Positions 48,110 through 59,909 of a DNA stretch of 64,000 nt are shown piece after piece. The first letter of the stretch is position 1; each line of letters opens with the position of its first letter. Position numbers and translations under genes: made by a program. The DNA lies in the NCBI GenBank assembly GCA_947579665.1, contig OX388350.1, positions 3,410,001 through 3,474,000 of the forward strand, given 5' to 3'. Under the pieces are notes generated by a model, which did not search any database, had not been told where the DNA came from, and was given only the letters and a program-made list of their open reading frames with translations. This DNA comes from Sympetrum striolatum (taxonomy: Eukaryota; Arthropoda; Insecta; Odonata; Libellulidae).

Positions 48110-48690
48110 TGAAACGTTGATTTTTAGGAAAATTTTAACTAAATGCTAGCCTTATTTGTAAAGCAGAAATTTAGTGTTTGTCATCGATTTGAGTCCACAT
48201 CGTTTCCACACCAAACTGGGTGAACCTTTGCACAAGTATTCTTCAAGATCAGAAACGAAGTATTGTTTAATTTCTCTTCAATACCTTTTCTGGGTTCGAA
48301 CCAAGATCACTGAAACAATTTTCCATAATAAATACACCTAAACTTCACTTTTATCTTTTGCAGGCTTCATTTCTTTTGAAGAATTAAATTAGAAGGTATG
48401 GTCGTGCTGAGTCCAGACAAGCACCAAAAGAACGGAATTGAACGAAGATTCTTATTTTGATCGTGGAATGTCGTTTTCGAATCTTTCTTTCGAGCAATTC
48501 GACTAAATAATCGTAAAATTTCTAAAATTTAGGATATTATAAAGAAGCAGTCCTCCTGACGACCAATGCGATATTTGAATCCATGAAATTTCCAATAAAG
48601 TGAGAACGGGATTTTATAAGTGGGAACCAAAAGGTATTTAATCATTTTACGATCGACAACTTAATTAAATTTTGAAATTTAATCTATTTC
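48110..48690 (+). repeat. repeat family B copy
   Basis: It has the gattttgagtcc-like start, a gggttcgaaccaagatcac motif at about 48,293, the tttcttttgaagaattaaa segment and the gatcgtggaat segment, in the same order as 5,820-6,300. Confidence 0.55.
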
Positions 48691-48949
48691 CATACTCTAA
48701 GACTCAATCATATCTCAATATGATTCTTTTCGTAGCGTTTATCCTAACCCAGTGAATACCAGCCATCATTAACTTCAAGGTTATTATAGAATTCGCTTAA
48801 AGTTAGAAGTTATTTTTTACAATTAATTCAATTTTCAAAAATGTATTTATTTAAACAAAATTCCATTATTTAAAAGCAATATTTAATTATTTTCATTTTT
48901 TTTGGTGATTTTAAATGTAACGGTTGACGGGGGTAGGGGTGGGGGAAAA

Positions 48950-49067
48950 CAAATTTCCACCAATCAGAGCGCAGCTTCTATTTCGTAATGGTTTTCCTTG
49001 ATAAAATTTTCAGTTCCCGGTGAGACTTCGTGGGGAAAGGTCGTGCTGATACACTTCCGCAGTAACG
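48950..49067 (+). promoter_or_regulatory. promoter-like block with CCAAT box (plus strand)
   Basis: CCAATCAG at 48,960-48,967 is followed by gcagcttc, ggttttcc, cagttcc, ggtgagac and gtgctgat, ending at AACG before a GTAAGAAT donor-like site (49,068). It is the inverted counterpart of the block at 45,010-45,130. In that copy the donor position is degraded. Confidence 0.4.
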
Positions 49068-49356
49068 GTAAGAATTTGAATCTTTTTTCGTTATGTTTAA
49101 ACGTTTGAAGTGCTGATATATGTAAATTGCATAGTGTATTTGGATGCAATATCTGAACTTAACCTATCTATTGTTAATATACCATGACACGGAATATTTC
49201 TGTGAACGATGTTTTCCGAATGAGCTTGCAGGAGATTGAACATTCGGCAAATGAAATTTGTATCGTATTTTCAACATTCGGAAATTCAAATTATTAGATT
49301 TTTACTGACGCGAAAGAATTTTCGGTTCTTAAGGAATCTCAAATTAAATATGTTGC

Positions 49357-49425
49357 CGACTGCGGTGAAGGAGTTGTTAGCTCGCTAGCTTCTCCAACGC
49401 AAAGGTCTCGGGTTCCAACCCCGGC
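49357..49425 (+). repeat. tRNA-derived SINE head
   Basis: gcggtgaaggagttgttagc is followed by ctccaacgcaaaggtctcgg and a B-box-like gggttccaacccc. It shares its layout with 29,812-29,892. It is not a functional tRNA. Confidence 0.4.
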
Positions 49426-49600
49426 AAGTTGGAATTTTTCTTGCTAGGGGATGGTTGTATCTTTGAAAAGAGCATTTACTTTTTAAGTGGATATAATCGG
49501 GATCTTTTTTTTCCATTAGAGAAGCTAATATTATCATTTGCTATGCGAAGTTTTCACTTGAAAGCGAGGTCATATCCTAATTTGAGAAGTTGTAATTTTG

Positions 49601-49842
49601 TAAGCGGAATTATCCTTTGCTAAGCAAAGCTTTCATTTAAGAATACAGTTACAGAATACATACAATATGATACAGTTTTTAGGATTATTATTCACTAAGT
49701 GTTAAGCTAAGTTATCGTTTGAGAAGCGGAGTTATTATTTCCTAAGTGGAATTATCTCTTAAGAAAAATAGTTATCACGTGCTAAGCTTAGTTATTATGT
49801 GATAAGCTTAGTAATCATTTAATAAGCAAAGTTATCGTTCGT
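49601..49842 (+). repeat. 20-bp minisatellite
   Basis: Seven consecutive units at 49,703-49,842 have exactly 20 bp each and approximate taagcnnagttatcntttgn. Three more diverged units lie at 49,601-49,660. Several units contain the palindrome aagctt. It lies inside the plus-strand inverted duplicate region. Confidence 0.85.
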
Positions 49843-49939
49843 TAAGTTCACCTGTGATCGAATACGTGAATATGCCTTGTGTGATACTTCTGACGTTTCG
49901 TTTTATGACTTTGCGAAATATTCGTTGCTGGAGCCGTGA

Positions 49940-51900
49940 ATGACATTTTAACTTCGAAACTGTTCCAATTTTGTTCTTTTGCAAGCCTCGGGTTTATTGG
50001 AAGTTAATATTTCTTAATAATTCTCACGTAACGAAACAAAATTTGGAACACGGCTGTTAGTTAATAAGAGGTTTAAAATCTTGTTAAAAACCTTTCGAGC
50101 TCTATACGAGAAGTCACCAACGGTAACGGACATCCGGAGTTCAAATTGCATTACGTCACATAGATTAATCAATACTTACTTCAAGCGATTGTACATTATA
50201 ACGCTTATAAGGTAACTGCTTCATTAAAATGTGTCTAATTACTGAATTTATTCCCATCGTATGTGCCGCGCGATTTTTCTGTGGTGTAGTACGTGTTACA
50301 GCATAATACAGTGCTTTAATAACTGGAATTCAGTGGAAACCAAGCGTCACCGGAAAGCTGTTTGTTTGAGATAACGAGGCGCTTTCCCATACCTTGACTT
50401 TCGTCCATAAAACTAACACTTTACTCTTGCTTTCAATATATCTATTTCGAAATATTCTTTTGCATTTATCGTCGATTTAAATTTTTATGTATCAATTGCC
50501 GACTTATAGAAGAATTTGCCCGAGTAATTCGGTCGCTATTCATTTTTGATTTTTGTTTAGGAATCAAGAATTAGTTGCTTTTTCATCCGTCATTAATGAG
50601 TGTTCTGTAACTTTAAACAAATATTAAGGATCGAATTTTCAACCTACGTTTTGAAATATTTTCTAGTTTCTTGCGAGATTTCTCCAACGGGAACTCTAAC
50701 GGAATTCGTGATTTCAAATTCAGTGTCTATTCCAGTGGCATAAATATTTATCAGCCAAGAAGTGAACATCAAAGTATCCACTGCTCTTAGGTCTTTTCCG
50801 TTTCGTAGCATGTCTTCTTTTTGGTAATCCGAATCAATTCTTATGTAAAGAGAGAAAATTTGTAACACAGCTGCTAATGACTTAGAGGTTTAATATCTCA
50901 AAAAACGGTGGTTGTCGGAGCTCCTCGTTTTTTTCCCCGGTAATCGGAGAAAACAAGAAGAAGTGGTTGTTCTTAAATGTCGATTCTATCATTGAATTTA
51001 ATTTTAACGTATCAATTGCTGACTTTTAGAAGAAAAAAGTAATTCGGTCGTGTGTCTTTTTTGATACGATGGTTAGGAATTAAAATACGTTATATGTTTT
51101 AAATCGATCACTATTTAGTATTCTGAAACTTTCAAAAACTACTTAGTAGTTTTGCACATACCTTTTTAACACTTTTCTTTACGTGTCTTCCGATGAGGTA
51201 TAATGGCAATGAAAACCATAAAGGATTTCGGGATTTAAAAAATCAGCAGCGATGCCAGTGATATAAATAATTATTTAAATGGAATCAGAATATAGTCACC
51301 TAAATAGTATAATTTGCATTATATTTTAGCAAACCATATTATGACCATTTGCGATAATATTTAACAGCACAAAAGTGCGTTGTGCCAAGTCACGATAACT
51401 GTTAACATTATTATTCTGTTTTTTATGTACTCTACTGTATTCTGTATTTATACCGTATTTATTATTAAATTTGCATTCTTTTTAGATTTTTCATTCTAAT
51501 GATATCAAATCAATAGATTTATTCTTCTTTGTAACAAAATGAGTACGTCACTCTCAATACATTTAATTTAATCATGAATTTTAATCGCGTAAACCAATTT
51601 CAGGCAAGTTTTACTCACATAATGATTATAATTTTTTTTGTAAATTTAATAAGTCCGCGCTACATTAATATCAATTTATATTAAGAATAGTAATAACTGT
51701 GAACTAAAAATTCGTAATGCAACTTAATTAAAGTAAATATTTCTTTATAGGTTACCAGTAACTGGGATGTTTTTCTTCATCTGTACTTTGCTGATTTCCC
51801 TCGCCGACGTAGACAGTGAAACTCAGTCGTAAGAGAAAGTCACGTCCTAGGTCACAAGACAGCTGATTCCTTAAAGTAAGTGCATTTACTTAGGTAGTGA
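49940..51900 (-). repeat. inverted copies of the 38-44 kb duplications
   Basis: 49,940-50,160 is the reverse complement of about 44,150-44,350. 50,340-50,470 corresponds to 39,870-40,000 and 43,900-44,030. 51,770-51,880 corresponds to about 40,290-40,370. Divergence is high but the order is preserved. Together with the facing-apart promoter-like blocks this indicates an ancient inverted duplication centred near 47 kb. Confidence 0.6.
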
Positions 51901-52849
51901 GCACAACATTACAGGCTTCACTATTAAAATACCCAATTCCTTTGATTTTCTTTTGCACATTTCATATATTTTTCATTTTATAATTTGCCAACCTTTGTCA
52001 CATTCGTTGACCTTAATATTTCCTCTAAAAATTGTTAGTATTTAGAGAAATAATAACAAAAAATATTTTTAGAACATAACATGAATATTATTTCAGTCTT
52101 TCTACAAAATTCATATAATATTAGGGTTCAATAACTATTCTTTTCTGTCTTTTCCCATTATGGTTTTAAGGATTGTGAAGTTTTACTAGCAAACTTAGTG
52201 AGTTGTAGGATAATCTAGTCCATTCTATATTCCTCTGTATTGATTTCATGATTCCCTATATCTGTTTGTCTCAACTATCCTTAGCAAATCACTATCAATA
52301 TATCAGATTTAAGTTTTCCTGTAGTTTGTATGCCATTACATTTTACTGAGATATAATTATTTGTAACAAGAGCTAATTTACAACTTCTGGCTTAAGTCAA
52401 TTGCAACCTTTTCAAAGTAGTTGATCCTGGTAATCTTCTTTCATTTGCATGTAACTTTGGCCCTTTTTTAACGTAATCTAGAATCCCCATTCCTGTTTTT
52501 ACCCTTCCTTGCTTTCCTTCCATTTTTACTTCAATTACTCTCCATTGTTCCTGCTATCATACTTTGATGAATGGACTATTTTCATTTGTCATGTGGTACA
52601 GTATACAGAAAAATATATATCTCATTTTCTTTTGTCCCAGTCTTGATCAAGGCTGTGATGAAATGAAAGCTACAAAGGTATGAGTGAATAATTGTACTGA
52701 TCAAGGTCTCTCCTAACGGAATATGAAGAAATATGTAAAGGTCTTTGAAACTGTTCTTAAATGTTTCCTCCTGCATGACACTTAATGCTAAGAAATAACT
52801 TCGAGCTAATTAATGCGTTGGTGAACTGTAGGAGGTTCTCCCACTATTA
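51901..52849. other. no gene seen
   Basis: AT-rich spacer with no recognised element. Confidence 0.45.
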
Positions 52850-53404
52850 ATGATGGAAAAGGAGTGGATATCAGTCACTAATTATCTGGAAAGGTAAGAA
52901 AATTTCTATATAGTAAATAAACTTGTGATAACTAAACAACACTAACTTTATGATAAAACTAATCCAAAGTATGAAAATTATGATAAATCTTTGAGTGCAT
53001 TTGAAGCTTTATTCGCAGCAGAGATACAATAACCATAGACGGCATTAGAAAGAGATGGTAAACAAAAGCAAACAACTATTATGAGCATGCAGATGAAGAT
53101 CGTAAGTTTGCATTAGTTGAGGTCAACTTAATGTAGGACTAAGCAATGCTGTACCTATGTTCATTGAACCCGAGCAGCTGGGGACGGATAAATTAGAAAT
53201 CTTTGGAAGTTGTTGGATAGGCACAGGGAAAACTGACTACTTCTTCAATATATTAACAGGACTCTAGAGGTAATGAATCAACATAGGGTTACAAATTTTA
53301 GAGTAAATAGGTTTAAGCTTAGAATACATTGGAAATATCTAAATAAAATTGGACTAAATTATTCCATTATTTTCAGGCGATAATTAACAACTATTGTTTT
53401 ATAG

Positions 53405-54000
53405 GTACCCATATGGAGAGGTCTTCTGGTAACTTCAAAAGAGAGCTACCCTAGCAGAATAAAATTCTCACTATGGAGTGGTGTGATGCCTCCTCCAGGT
53501 CGAGAGATTCTGCCCATCGAGTGGGTCTGAGTACCACGGGGTAGCTCTCGAATGAAAAGTACCATTTTCAGAATACAGTTCTCTTCAGGGGAGGTGTAAC
53601 GCCTCTCCTGTTTGAGAGGTTCTGCCCATGGAAAGAGGGTCTGTGTACCTCATGGTATCACTCAATAGAAAGCTACCTTTGGCAAAATAATATTCTCATC
53701 GACGATCAGGATTCCGATTGAGATGTTTTGCCCTTCAAGACTTTCTGGTAGCCATCCAAAGAGAGATACCATTTGCAGATACAATTCTCGTCACCGAGAG
53801 GCATTTTGCCTCTCTTGATAGAGAAGTTCTGCCCATTATGGGACTAAAACTTGAAGATTTCATGTAGAGGGTCTGATCAGACCTCTCATGTTGAAAGAGA
53901 CGTTTTAATAATCGATTCGCTTTGAAGAAGGCATCTTATTTAAGATTGTCGTTGGATGGAGGGACTCCAATGCCTTCCTATTTGGTGATGACAAAATAAG
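53405..54000 (+). ncRNA. segment A1: candidate ncRNA exon with four tandem hairpins
   Basis: A 596-nt segment lies between an acceptor-like tattgttttatag and a donor-like AAG|GTATGT. Four diverged modules at 53,441-53,549, 53,560-53,657, 53,672-53,752 and about 53,774-53,832 each fold on themselves. Module 1 has outer arms GAGAGCTACCC/GGGTAGCTCTC and inner arms GCAGAAT/ATTCTGC. Module 2 has an 11-bp stem CAGGGGAGGTG/CGCCTCTCCTG around a TAA loop. Module 3 has GCTACC/GGTAGC and GGCAAAA/TTTTGCC. Module 4 has GAGAGGCA/TGCCTCTC. Arm sequences differ between modules while pairing is kept. There are no long ORFs. Transcription is inferred. Confidence 0.5.
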
Positions 54001-54213
54001 GTATGTTATTCATAAGATTTTAGAATATATTTTTTAAGTATTGGTATCTGATTATCGTTAGAAAATAACAATTTTTATAATTAAAATTTTTCATTGAATA
54101 TTTATGGTCTCTTTTCTAACCTTTCAGGAATGGGTTGCTTATAAATACATTATTGATAAAGGTCGACTGGTTTACCTACCATAAAATCTCCACGTAAAAC
54201 TTCCTGCTGAGAG

Positions 54214-54801
54214 GTCTGCTGGTCTTCTGGTACCTTCAAAAGAGAGCTACCCTAGCAGAATAAAATTCTCACTATGGAGTGGTGTGATGCCTCCTCCAGG
54301 TCGAGAGATTCTGCCCATCGAGTGGGTCTGAGTACCACGGGGTAGCTCTCGAATGAAAAGTACCATTTTCAGAATACAGTTCTCTTCAGGGGAGGTGTAA
54401 CGCCTCTCCTGTTTGAGAGGTTCTGTCCATGGAAAGAGGGTCTGTGTACCTCATGGTATCACTCAATAGAAAGCTACCTTTGGCAAAATAATATTCTCAT
54501 CGACGATCAGGATTCCGATTGAGATGTTTTGCCCTTCAAGACTTTCTGGTAGCCATCCAAAGAGAGATACCATTTGCAGATACAATTCTCGTCACCGAGA
54601 GGAATTTTGCCTCTCTTGATAGAGAAGTTCTGCCCATTATGGGACTAAAACTTGAAGATTTCATGTAGAGGGTCTGATCTGACCTCTCATGTTGAAAGAG
54701 ACGTTTTAATAATCGATTCGCTTTGAAGAAGGCATCTTATTTAAGATTATCGTTGGATGGAGGGACTCCAATGCCTTCCCATTTGGTGATGACAAAATAA
54801 G
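54214..54801 (+). ncRNA. segment A1': duplicated copy of the hairpin segment
   Basis: A tandem copy of A1 at an offset of about 801 bp, with the same donor-like AAG|GTATGT. It has few substitutions. One (gagaggaa for gagaggca in module 4) removes a stem pair, and another changes tctgccc to tctgtcc. The upstream acceptor is replaced by the tail of the preceding segment, so this copy may be spliced differently or not at all. Confidence 0.4.
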
Positions 54802-55398
54802 GTATGTTTTTTAAAGATTTTAGAATATATTTTTTAAGTATTGGTATCAGATTATCATTAGAAAATAATAATTTTTATGATTAAAATTTTTTTCATTGAA
54901 TATTAATGGTCTCTTTTCTAACCTTTCAGAAATGGGTTGCTTATAAATACATTTTTTGGTATAGGTTTACTGGTGTACCTACCTTAAAATCTCCTCCTAA
55001 ACCATCCTGTGGAAGAGAAAAATTGTAAAATGCATAGGAATAGCAGCACATTCTAAATTGCTTTTGCAAGATAAGTCATTCTGTACCTAATGATCTTGAC
55101 TTAATAACCATCACCTACTTCAAAGCTGTGATGTCGTAGAAATCGATGAACTAGATACAACAGGTTAGTTTGGGAAGGTTTTTGCAGGCTCTCCTCTTGA
55201 ATAATCTATGGTAACTCTTTTATCATTTAATAGATCCTCATTTAAATATATGTTTAGCACTATGCATCCAAAATTGTAATTTCCTTGTTTAATTGCTTTG
55301 TGATCATCTAATGTGATCTAATGCTATTACTTTAATTTGAATTGGCATTCATAATTATAATAAATATATTATGTGTTTGTCCTATTATTCATATATAG

Positions 55399-55635
55399 AA
55401 TATGCACTGAATGTTCCTTAAATACTACCAGAAGCTCCAGAGTGCTGCAGCTTGGGAGTAAAATGGAGAATGGTGGAAATGGACCACCACAGTCTACAGT
55501 TTGGGACAGTTGCTTAAGAGAGACACCAAGTTGCAGAGACATTCATTGGAAGAATGTACGAGGCCTTTGGATGGCTCCTGTTTAGGGCAGGGAAGTATAA
55601 GGGCAGCTACTGAGTGCTTTAAGGGTAGCTGCAGA
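55399..55635 (+). ncRNA. segment C1: candidate structured ncRNA exon
   Basis: A 237-nt segment lies between atatatag and a GTAAGA donor-like site. Hairpins are TGGTGG/CCACCA, ACATTC/GAATGT, and a perfect terminal hairpin GCAGCTAC (55,603-55,610) with GTAGCTGC (55,625-55,632), directly before the donor. Differences from copy C3 fall at all codon positions, which argues against coding, but they preserve the stems. Confidence 0.45.
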
Positions 55636-57337
55636 GTAAGATAATATTAAATATATTGTTTTCAATTCATTGTTTTTAAATGCATCTCTAAGTTTCCAAT
55701 AATATGCAAGACCTAATTATTTCTTTGATTAAGTTTCAATGGTGTTATAACATGTCAATTTATGTTTTTAATCTGTAATGATAAGTTAATTGGGTTTCAA
55801 GTATGATACAGTGGATTTAGATGGTTTGATAGGAAAAATCAGTAATTTTTTTCATATGCTCTTGCTCCAGTTTGCCTCTGTTGAATTGTTGTGGTTTTCC
55901 GTTCGTTCTGTTGAAGTACTGTTAAATCCTCTCCTTTCAAAATATCGTTACTCCGGCTTTTCCTTTCGCATTGCTCTATGCTAGATTTGGGGATACATGA
56001 TTATAATATTCTGGGGGGTTTGTAATTTTTTTATATATATTGCATGCCTTATTTGAGTTATAATAAATATTTAGATACAATATTACTATTACTGTCAATA
56101 TGTTCTGTTATACTGGTTGCAATACGATTTCGTTAATTTGCTTGAGTCAGCCAATGTCTGCCCTCTTAACTAGCAGATTTTATTATAGTTATAGGAATAT
56201 TTCCAATTGGAGATCATGGACGACGTTTGTGGGATGTATTTCTGGAAATCTGATTTATTTCAATGATCATCCTTGTGGTTAGTTTAAATTTAAGCTGTCA
56301 TTTGGTTTGCTTTGTTGGATTTCTTTTTTTTAAGTTCAATGAAATAATGGAAGTGTGAAATGGTAATGGTTGGTCTGTAACCGAAATTGTTTAGACTCTT
56401 TGAATAGCGATAGAAGATTTTACACTTTTTTTATTGCAAACATACAATATACAATGTATTTTAGGGTCAATTCCTTCATACTAATTTGATTTTTACTTTC
56501 TCCATATTCATAGTACATAGAAAGTATTGTTTTAATGAAAAAATATGACTTCCAGATTCCAACTGAGATACATGTTTTGGGATCCCTAGAATACGTTCTG
56601 ACGATTTTTGGAACAATGTGTGCATCTGTGTGTGTGTGTGTTTGCTTGTGGGCGCTCTAACGTGAAAACTATTTGCCCTATCAGTACCAAACTTCACACA
56701 AATACTGTGGTTAGTGACAGAGTTGATAATTTTTGGAGCAAATCGTTTAACCGGAAGTTGAGCTTTTTTTATTCTTGGAAGCTAATTTCCTTGTTTGTGA
56801 AGCATCTCAAAAAAATGATATTTAGGTATATACTTTTGTTTTCGAAAATGCAATTTACTATAACTGTTGTATTGAACATATTTTTTTATCAGTGATTGCG
56901 AAGGACTTATTTGAGAAATACTGATAAACCGGAAGTAGCTGATTTTGTACTTTGTGGGCACTGTAATATGAAACTATTTGTTTTATCAACGTCAAATTTC
57001 ATATATAGTACTTTGGTTGATGTCCTTAGAGTTTATTAGTTTCTGGTTTAAATCGGTTAGCTGGAAGTCGAGCTCTAATTTTTGAGGCTCGTTTCTGATT
57101 TTTGCAAAATATCTCCATTAATCTGATATTTAGGTATGTACGATTATTTATAAAAGTTTTAGAGATTGCAATTTAGTATAACTTTTGTGTGAAAGATATT
57201 TTTGTATAACTAATTGTTTAGGAGTTATTCATGAAATACTGATCAACGGGAAGTTGCTGATTATCTAATTAAGCAAAAATATGAGACCTAAGTTTTAAAA
57301 TTTTCATCAGTTATTTATTAATATTATTCTTTTTCAG

Positions 57338-57661
57338 GTGTGTAATTGCTATTCTTTATTGGCAACGTATCCATTTCCAATAGAACTTCCTATGGAAATA
57401 TAATAGGTTCATAGAAATTCATTGAAATATATTCTTTGTGTATCCAGTCCTTGGGAGCATAGAGTATGCCTAGCTTGTTTGGTTTGAGTACATTAAATGT
57501 TTAACACAAGCTCCCCACTGCTTTGGGCACAAGGTTATGGGTCGACGATTTAGTAGTAGTTTTTGCACAGGCCATTTTGGGAACTTTGTGTGCAAGGGCA
57601 AGTGTGGTCTCATCCGACTGTGCATCATCGCCCACTTCCATGGCCTCATTGAGGCACTGGT
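57338..57661 (+). ncRNA. segment D1: candidate ncRNA exon
   Basis: It starts after a strong acceptor (attattctttttcag). The last 30 bases hold a hairpin, GCCTC (57,643-57,647) with GAGGC (57,651-57,655), extended by CCA/TGG. The 3' border (CTG|GTAG) is uncertain. No convincing ORF was found. Confidence 0.35.
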
Positions 57662-58480
57662 AGAAAAAAGTGGTGTATCAAAAGTGACTTTATAATGATT
57701 ACAAATTAAAGTTATATCTGTTAATCCATCTCCTATCTATTACATATAGATGTTTCTCAAATTATACCTAATTATACATTCACTGACTCATTCATTCATA
57801 GGGAATTGTAACCATATTTCATAAGTGTCACTGACTTGAAATTTTTTCAACGTACTGGCCATAACGTTTAACCACCAAGAAAAAAACGATTTTTAGCTTC
57901 AGTGTCATGTGTTCGATGCTGACTACTATGGAAAAGCAGTGGTTATCGGTCACTAATGATCCGGAAAGGTAAGCAAATTTCAAAATCATCAATGAACGTG
58001 TGATAACTAAACTAAACTAGCCTTATGGTAAAACTTAATCCATTGTTTGAAAATTATAATAAATATTTGAGTGCATTTGAAGCTTTATTCGCAGCAGAGA
58101 TACAATAACCATAGACGGCATTAGAAAGAGATGGTAAACAAAAGCAAACAACTATTATGAGCATGCAGATGAAGATCGTAAGTTTGCATTAGTTGAGGTC
58201 AACTTAATGTAGGACTAAGCAATGCTGTACCTATGTTCATTGAACCCGAGCAGCTGGGGACGGATAAATTAGAAATCTTTGGATGTTGTTGGATAGGCAC
58301 AGGGAAAACTGACTACTTCTTCAATATATTAACAGGACTCTCGAGGTAATGAATCAACATAGGGTTACAAATTTTAGAGTAAATAGGTTTAAGCTTAGAA
58401 TACATTGGAAATATCTAAATAAAATTGGACTAAATTATTCCATTATTTTCAGGCAATAATTAACAACTATTGTTTTATAG

Positions 58481-59076
58481 GTACCCATATGGAGAGGTCT
58501 TCTGGTAACTTCAAAAGAGAGCTACCCTAGCAGAATAAAATTCTCACTATGGAGTGGTGTGATGCCTCCTCCAGGTCGAGAGATTCTGCCCATCGAGTGG
58601 GTCTGAGTACCACGGGGTAGCTCTCGAATGAAAAGTACCATTTTCAGAATACAGTTCTCTTCAGGGGAGGTGTAACGCCTCTCCTGTTTGAGAGGTTCTG
58701 CCCATGGAAAGAGGGTCTGTGTACCTCATGGTATCACTCAATAGAAAGCTACCTTTGGCAAAATAATATTCTCATCGACGATCAGGATTCCGATTGAGAT
58801 GTTTTGCCCTTCAAGACTTTCTGGTAGCCATCCAAAGAGAGATACCATTTGCAGATACAATTCTCGTCACCGAGAGGCATTTTGCCTCTCTTGATAGAGA
58901 AGTTCTGCCCATTATGGGACTAAAACTTGAAGATTTCATGTAGAGGGTCTGATCTGACCTCTCATGTTGAAAGAGACGTTTTAATAATCAATGCGCTTTG
59001 AAGAAGGCAACTTATTTAAGATTATCGTTGGATGGAGGGATTCCAATGCCTTCCCATTTGGTGATGACAAAATAAG
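58481..59076 (+). ncRNA. segment A2: candidate ncRNA exon with four tandem hairpins
   Basis: It is 596 nt like A1, with the same splice-like borders. Module 2's central stem is 58,662-58,672 with 58,676-58,686, paired throughout with G-U wobble. Module 4's is 58,872-58,879 with 58,883-58,890, perfect. Around these, TTCTC/GAGAA and GCAGA/TCTGC add further pairs. The long interrupted duplexes in series resemble insect hpRNA (endo-siRNA) precursors in architecture. Confidence 0.5.
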
Positions 59077-59672
59077 GTATGTTTTTGAAAGATTTTAGAA
59101 TATATTTTTTAAGTATTGGTATCAGATTATCATTAGAAAATAATAATTTTTATGATTAAAATTTTTTCATTGAATATTAATGGTCTCTTTTCTAACCTTT
59201 CAGGAATGGGTTGCTTATAAATACATTTTTTGGTATAGGTTTACTGGTGTACCTACCTTAAAATCTCCTCCTAAACCATCCTGTGGAAGAGAAAAATTGT
59301 AAAATGCATAGGAATAGCAGCACATTCTAAATTGCTTTTGCAAGATAAGTCATTCTGTACCTAATGATCTTGACTTAATAACCATCACCTACTTCAAAGC
59401 TGTGATGTCGTAGAAATCGATGAACTAGATACAACAGGTTAGTTTGGGAAGGTTTTTGCAGGCTCTCCTCTTGAATAATCTATGGTAACTCTTTTATCAT
59501 TTAATAGATCCTCATTTCAATATATGTTTAGCACTATGCATCCAAAATTGTAATTTCCTTGTTTAATTGCTTTGTGATCATCTAATGTGATCTAATGCTA
59601 TTACTTTAATTTGAATTGGCATTCATAATTATAATAAATATATCATGTGTTTGTCCTATTATTCATATATAG

Positions 59673-59909
59673 AATATGCACTGAATGTTCCTTAAATAAT
59701 ACCAGAAGCTCCAGAGTGCTGCAGCTTGGGAGTAAAATGGAGAATGGTGGAAATGGACCACCACAGTCTACAGTTTGGGACAGTTGCTTAAGAGAGACAC
59801 CAAGTTGCAGAGACATTCATTGGAAGAATGTACGATGCCTTTGGATGGCTCCTGTTTAGGGCAGGGAAGTATAAGGGCAGCTACTGAGTGCTTTAAGGGT
59901 AGCTGCAGA
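59673..59909 (+). ncRNA. segment C2: candidate structured ncRNA exon
   Basis: Nearly identical to C1, with the same length and borders. The terminal hairpin is GCAGCTAC (59,877-59,884) with GTAGCTGC (59,899-59,906). Confidence 0.45.

Larger units (their letters stand above)
52850..57822 (+). repeat. large tandem unit 1 (contains an extra internal 801-bp duplication)
   Basis: It matches unit 2 with an offset of 5,076 bp before, and 4,274 bp after, an internal duplication of about 801 bp (53,421 and 54,222). From 52,991 the match is near identity; 52,850-52,990 is more diverged but keeps a GAAAG|GTAAG donor-like site. The unit contains segments A (twice), C and D described separately, and a family D repeat at 56,500-56,700. 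No protein-coding gene is evident. Confidence 0.85.

Noticed and set aside
51774..51840. Short ORF MFFFICTLLISLADVDSETQS resembling a signal peptide.
   Set aside because: It lies in an inverted-repeat copy (partner near 40,300-40,420) whose counterpart does not keep the ORF.
53405..53832. CRISPR-like array, because of regularly spaced repeats.
   Set aside because: Eukaryotic context, and modules are diverged throughout rather than identical repeats with unique spacers.
53850..53900. Possible hammerhead ribozyme core (ctgatcaga followed by gttgaaagaga).
   Set aside because: The invariant CTGANGA core is not present, and the GAAA cannot be placed with correct flanking stems.
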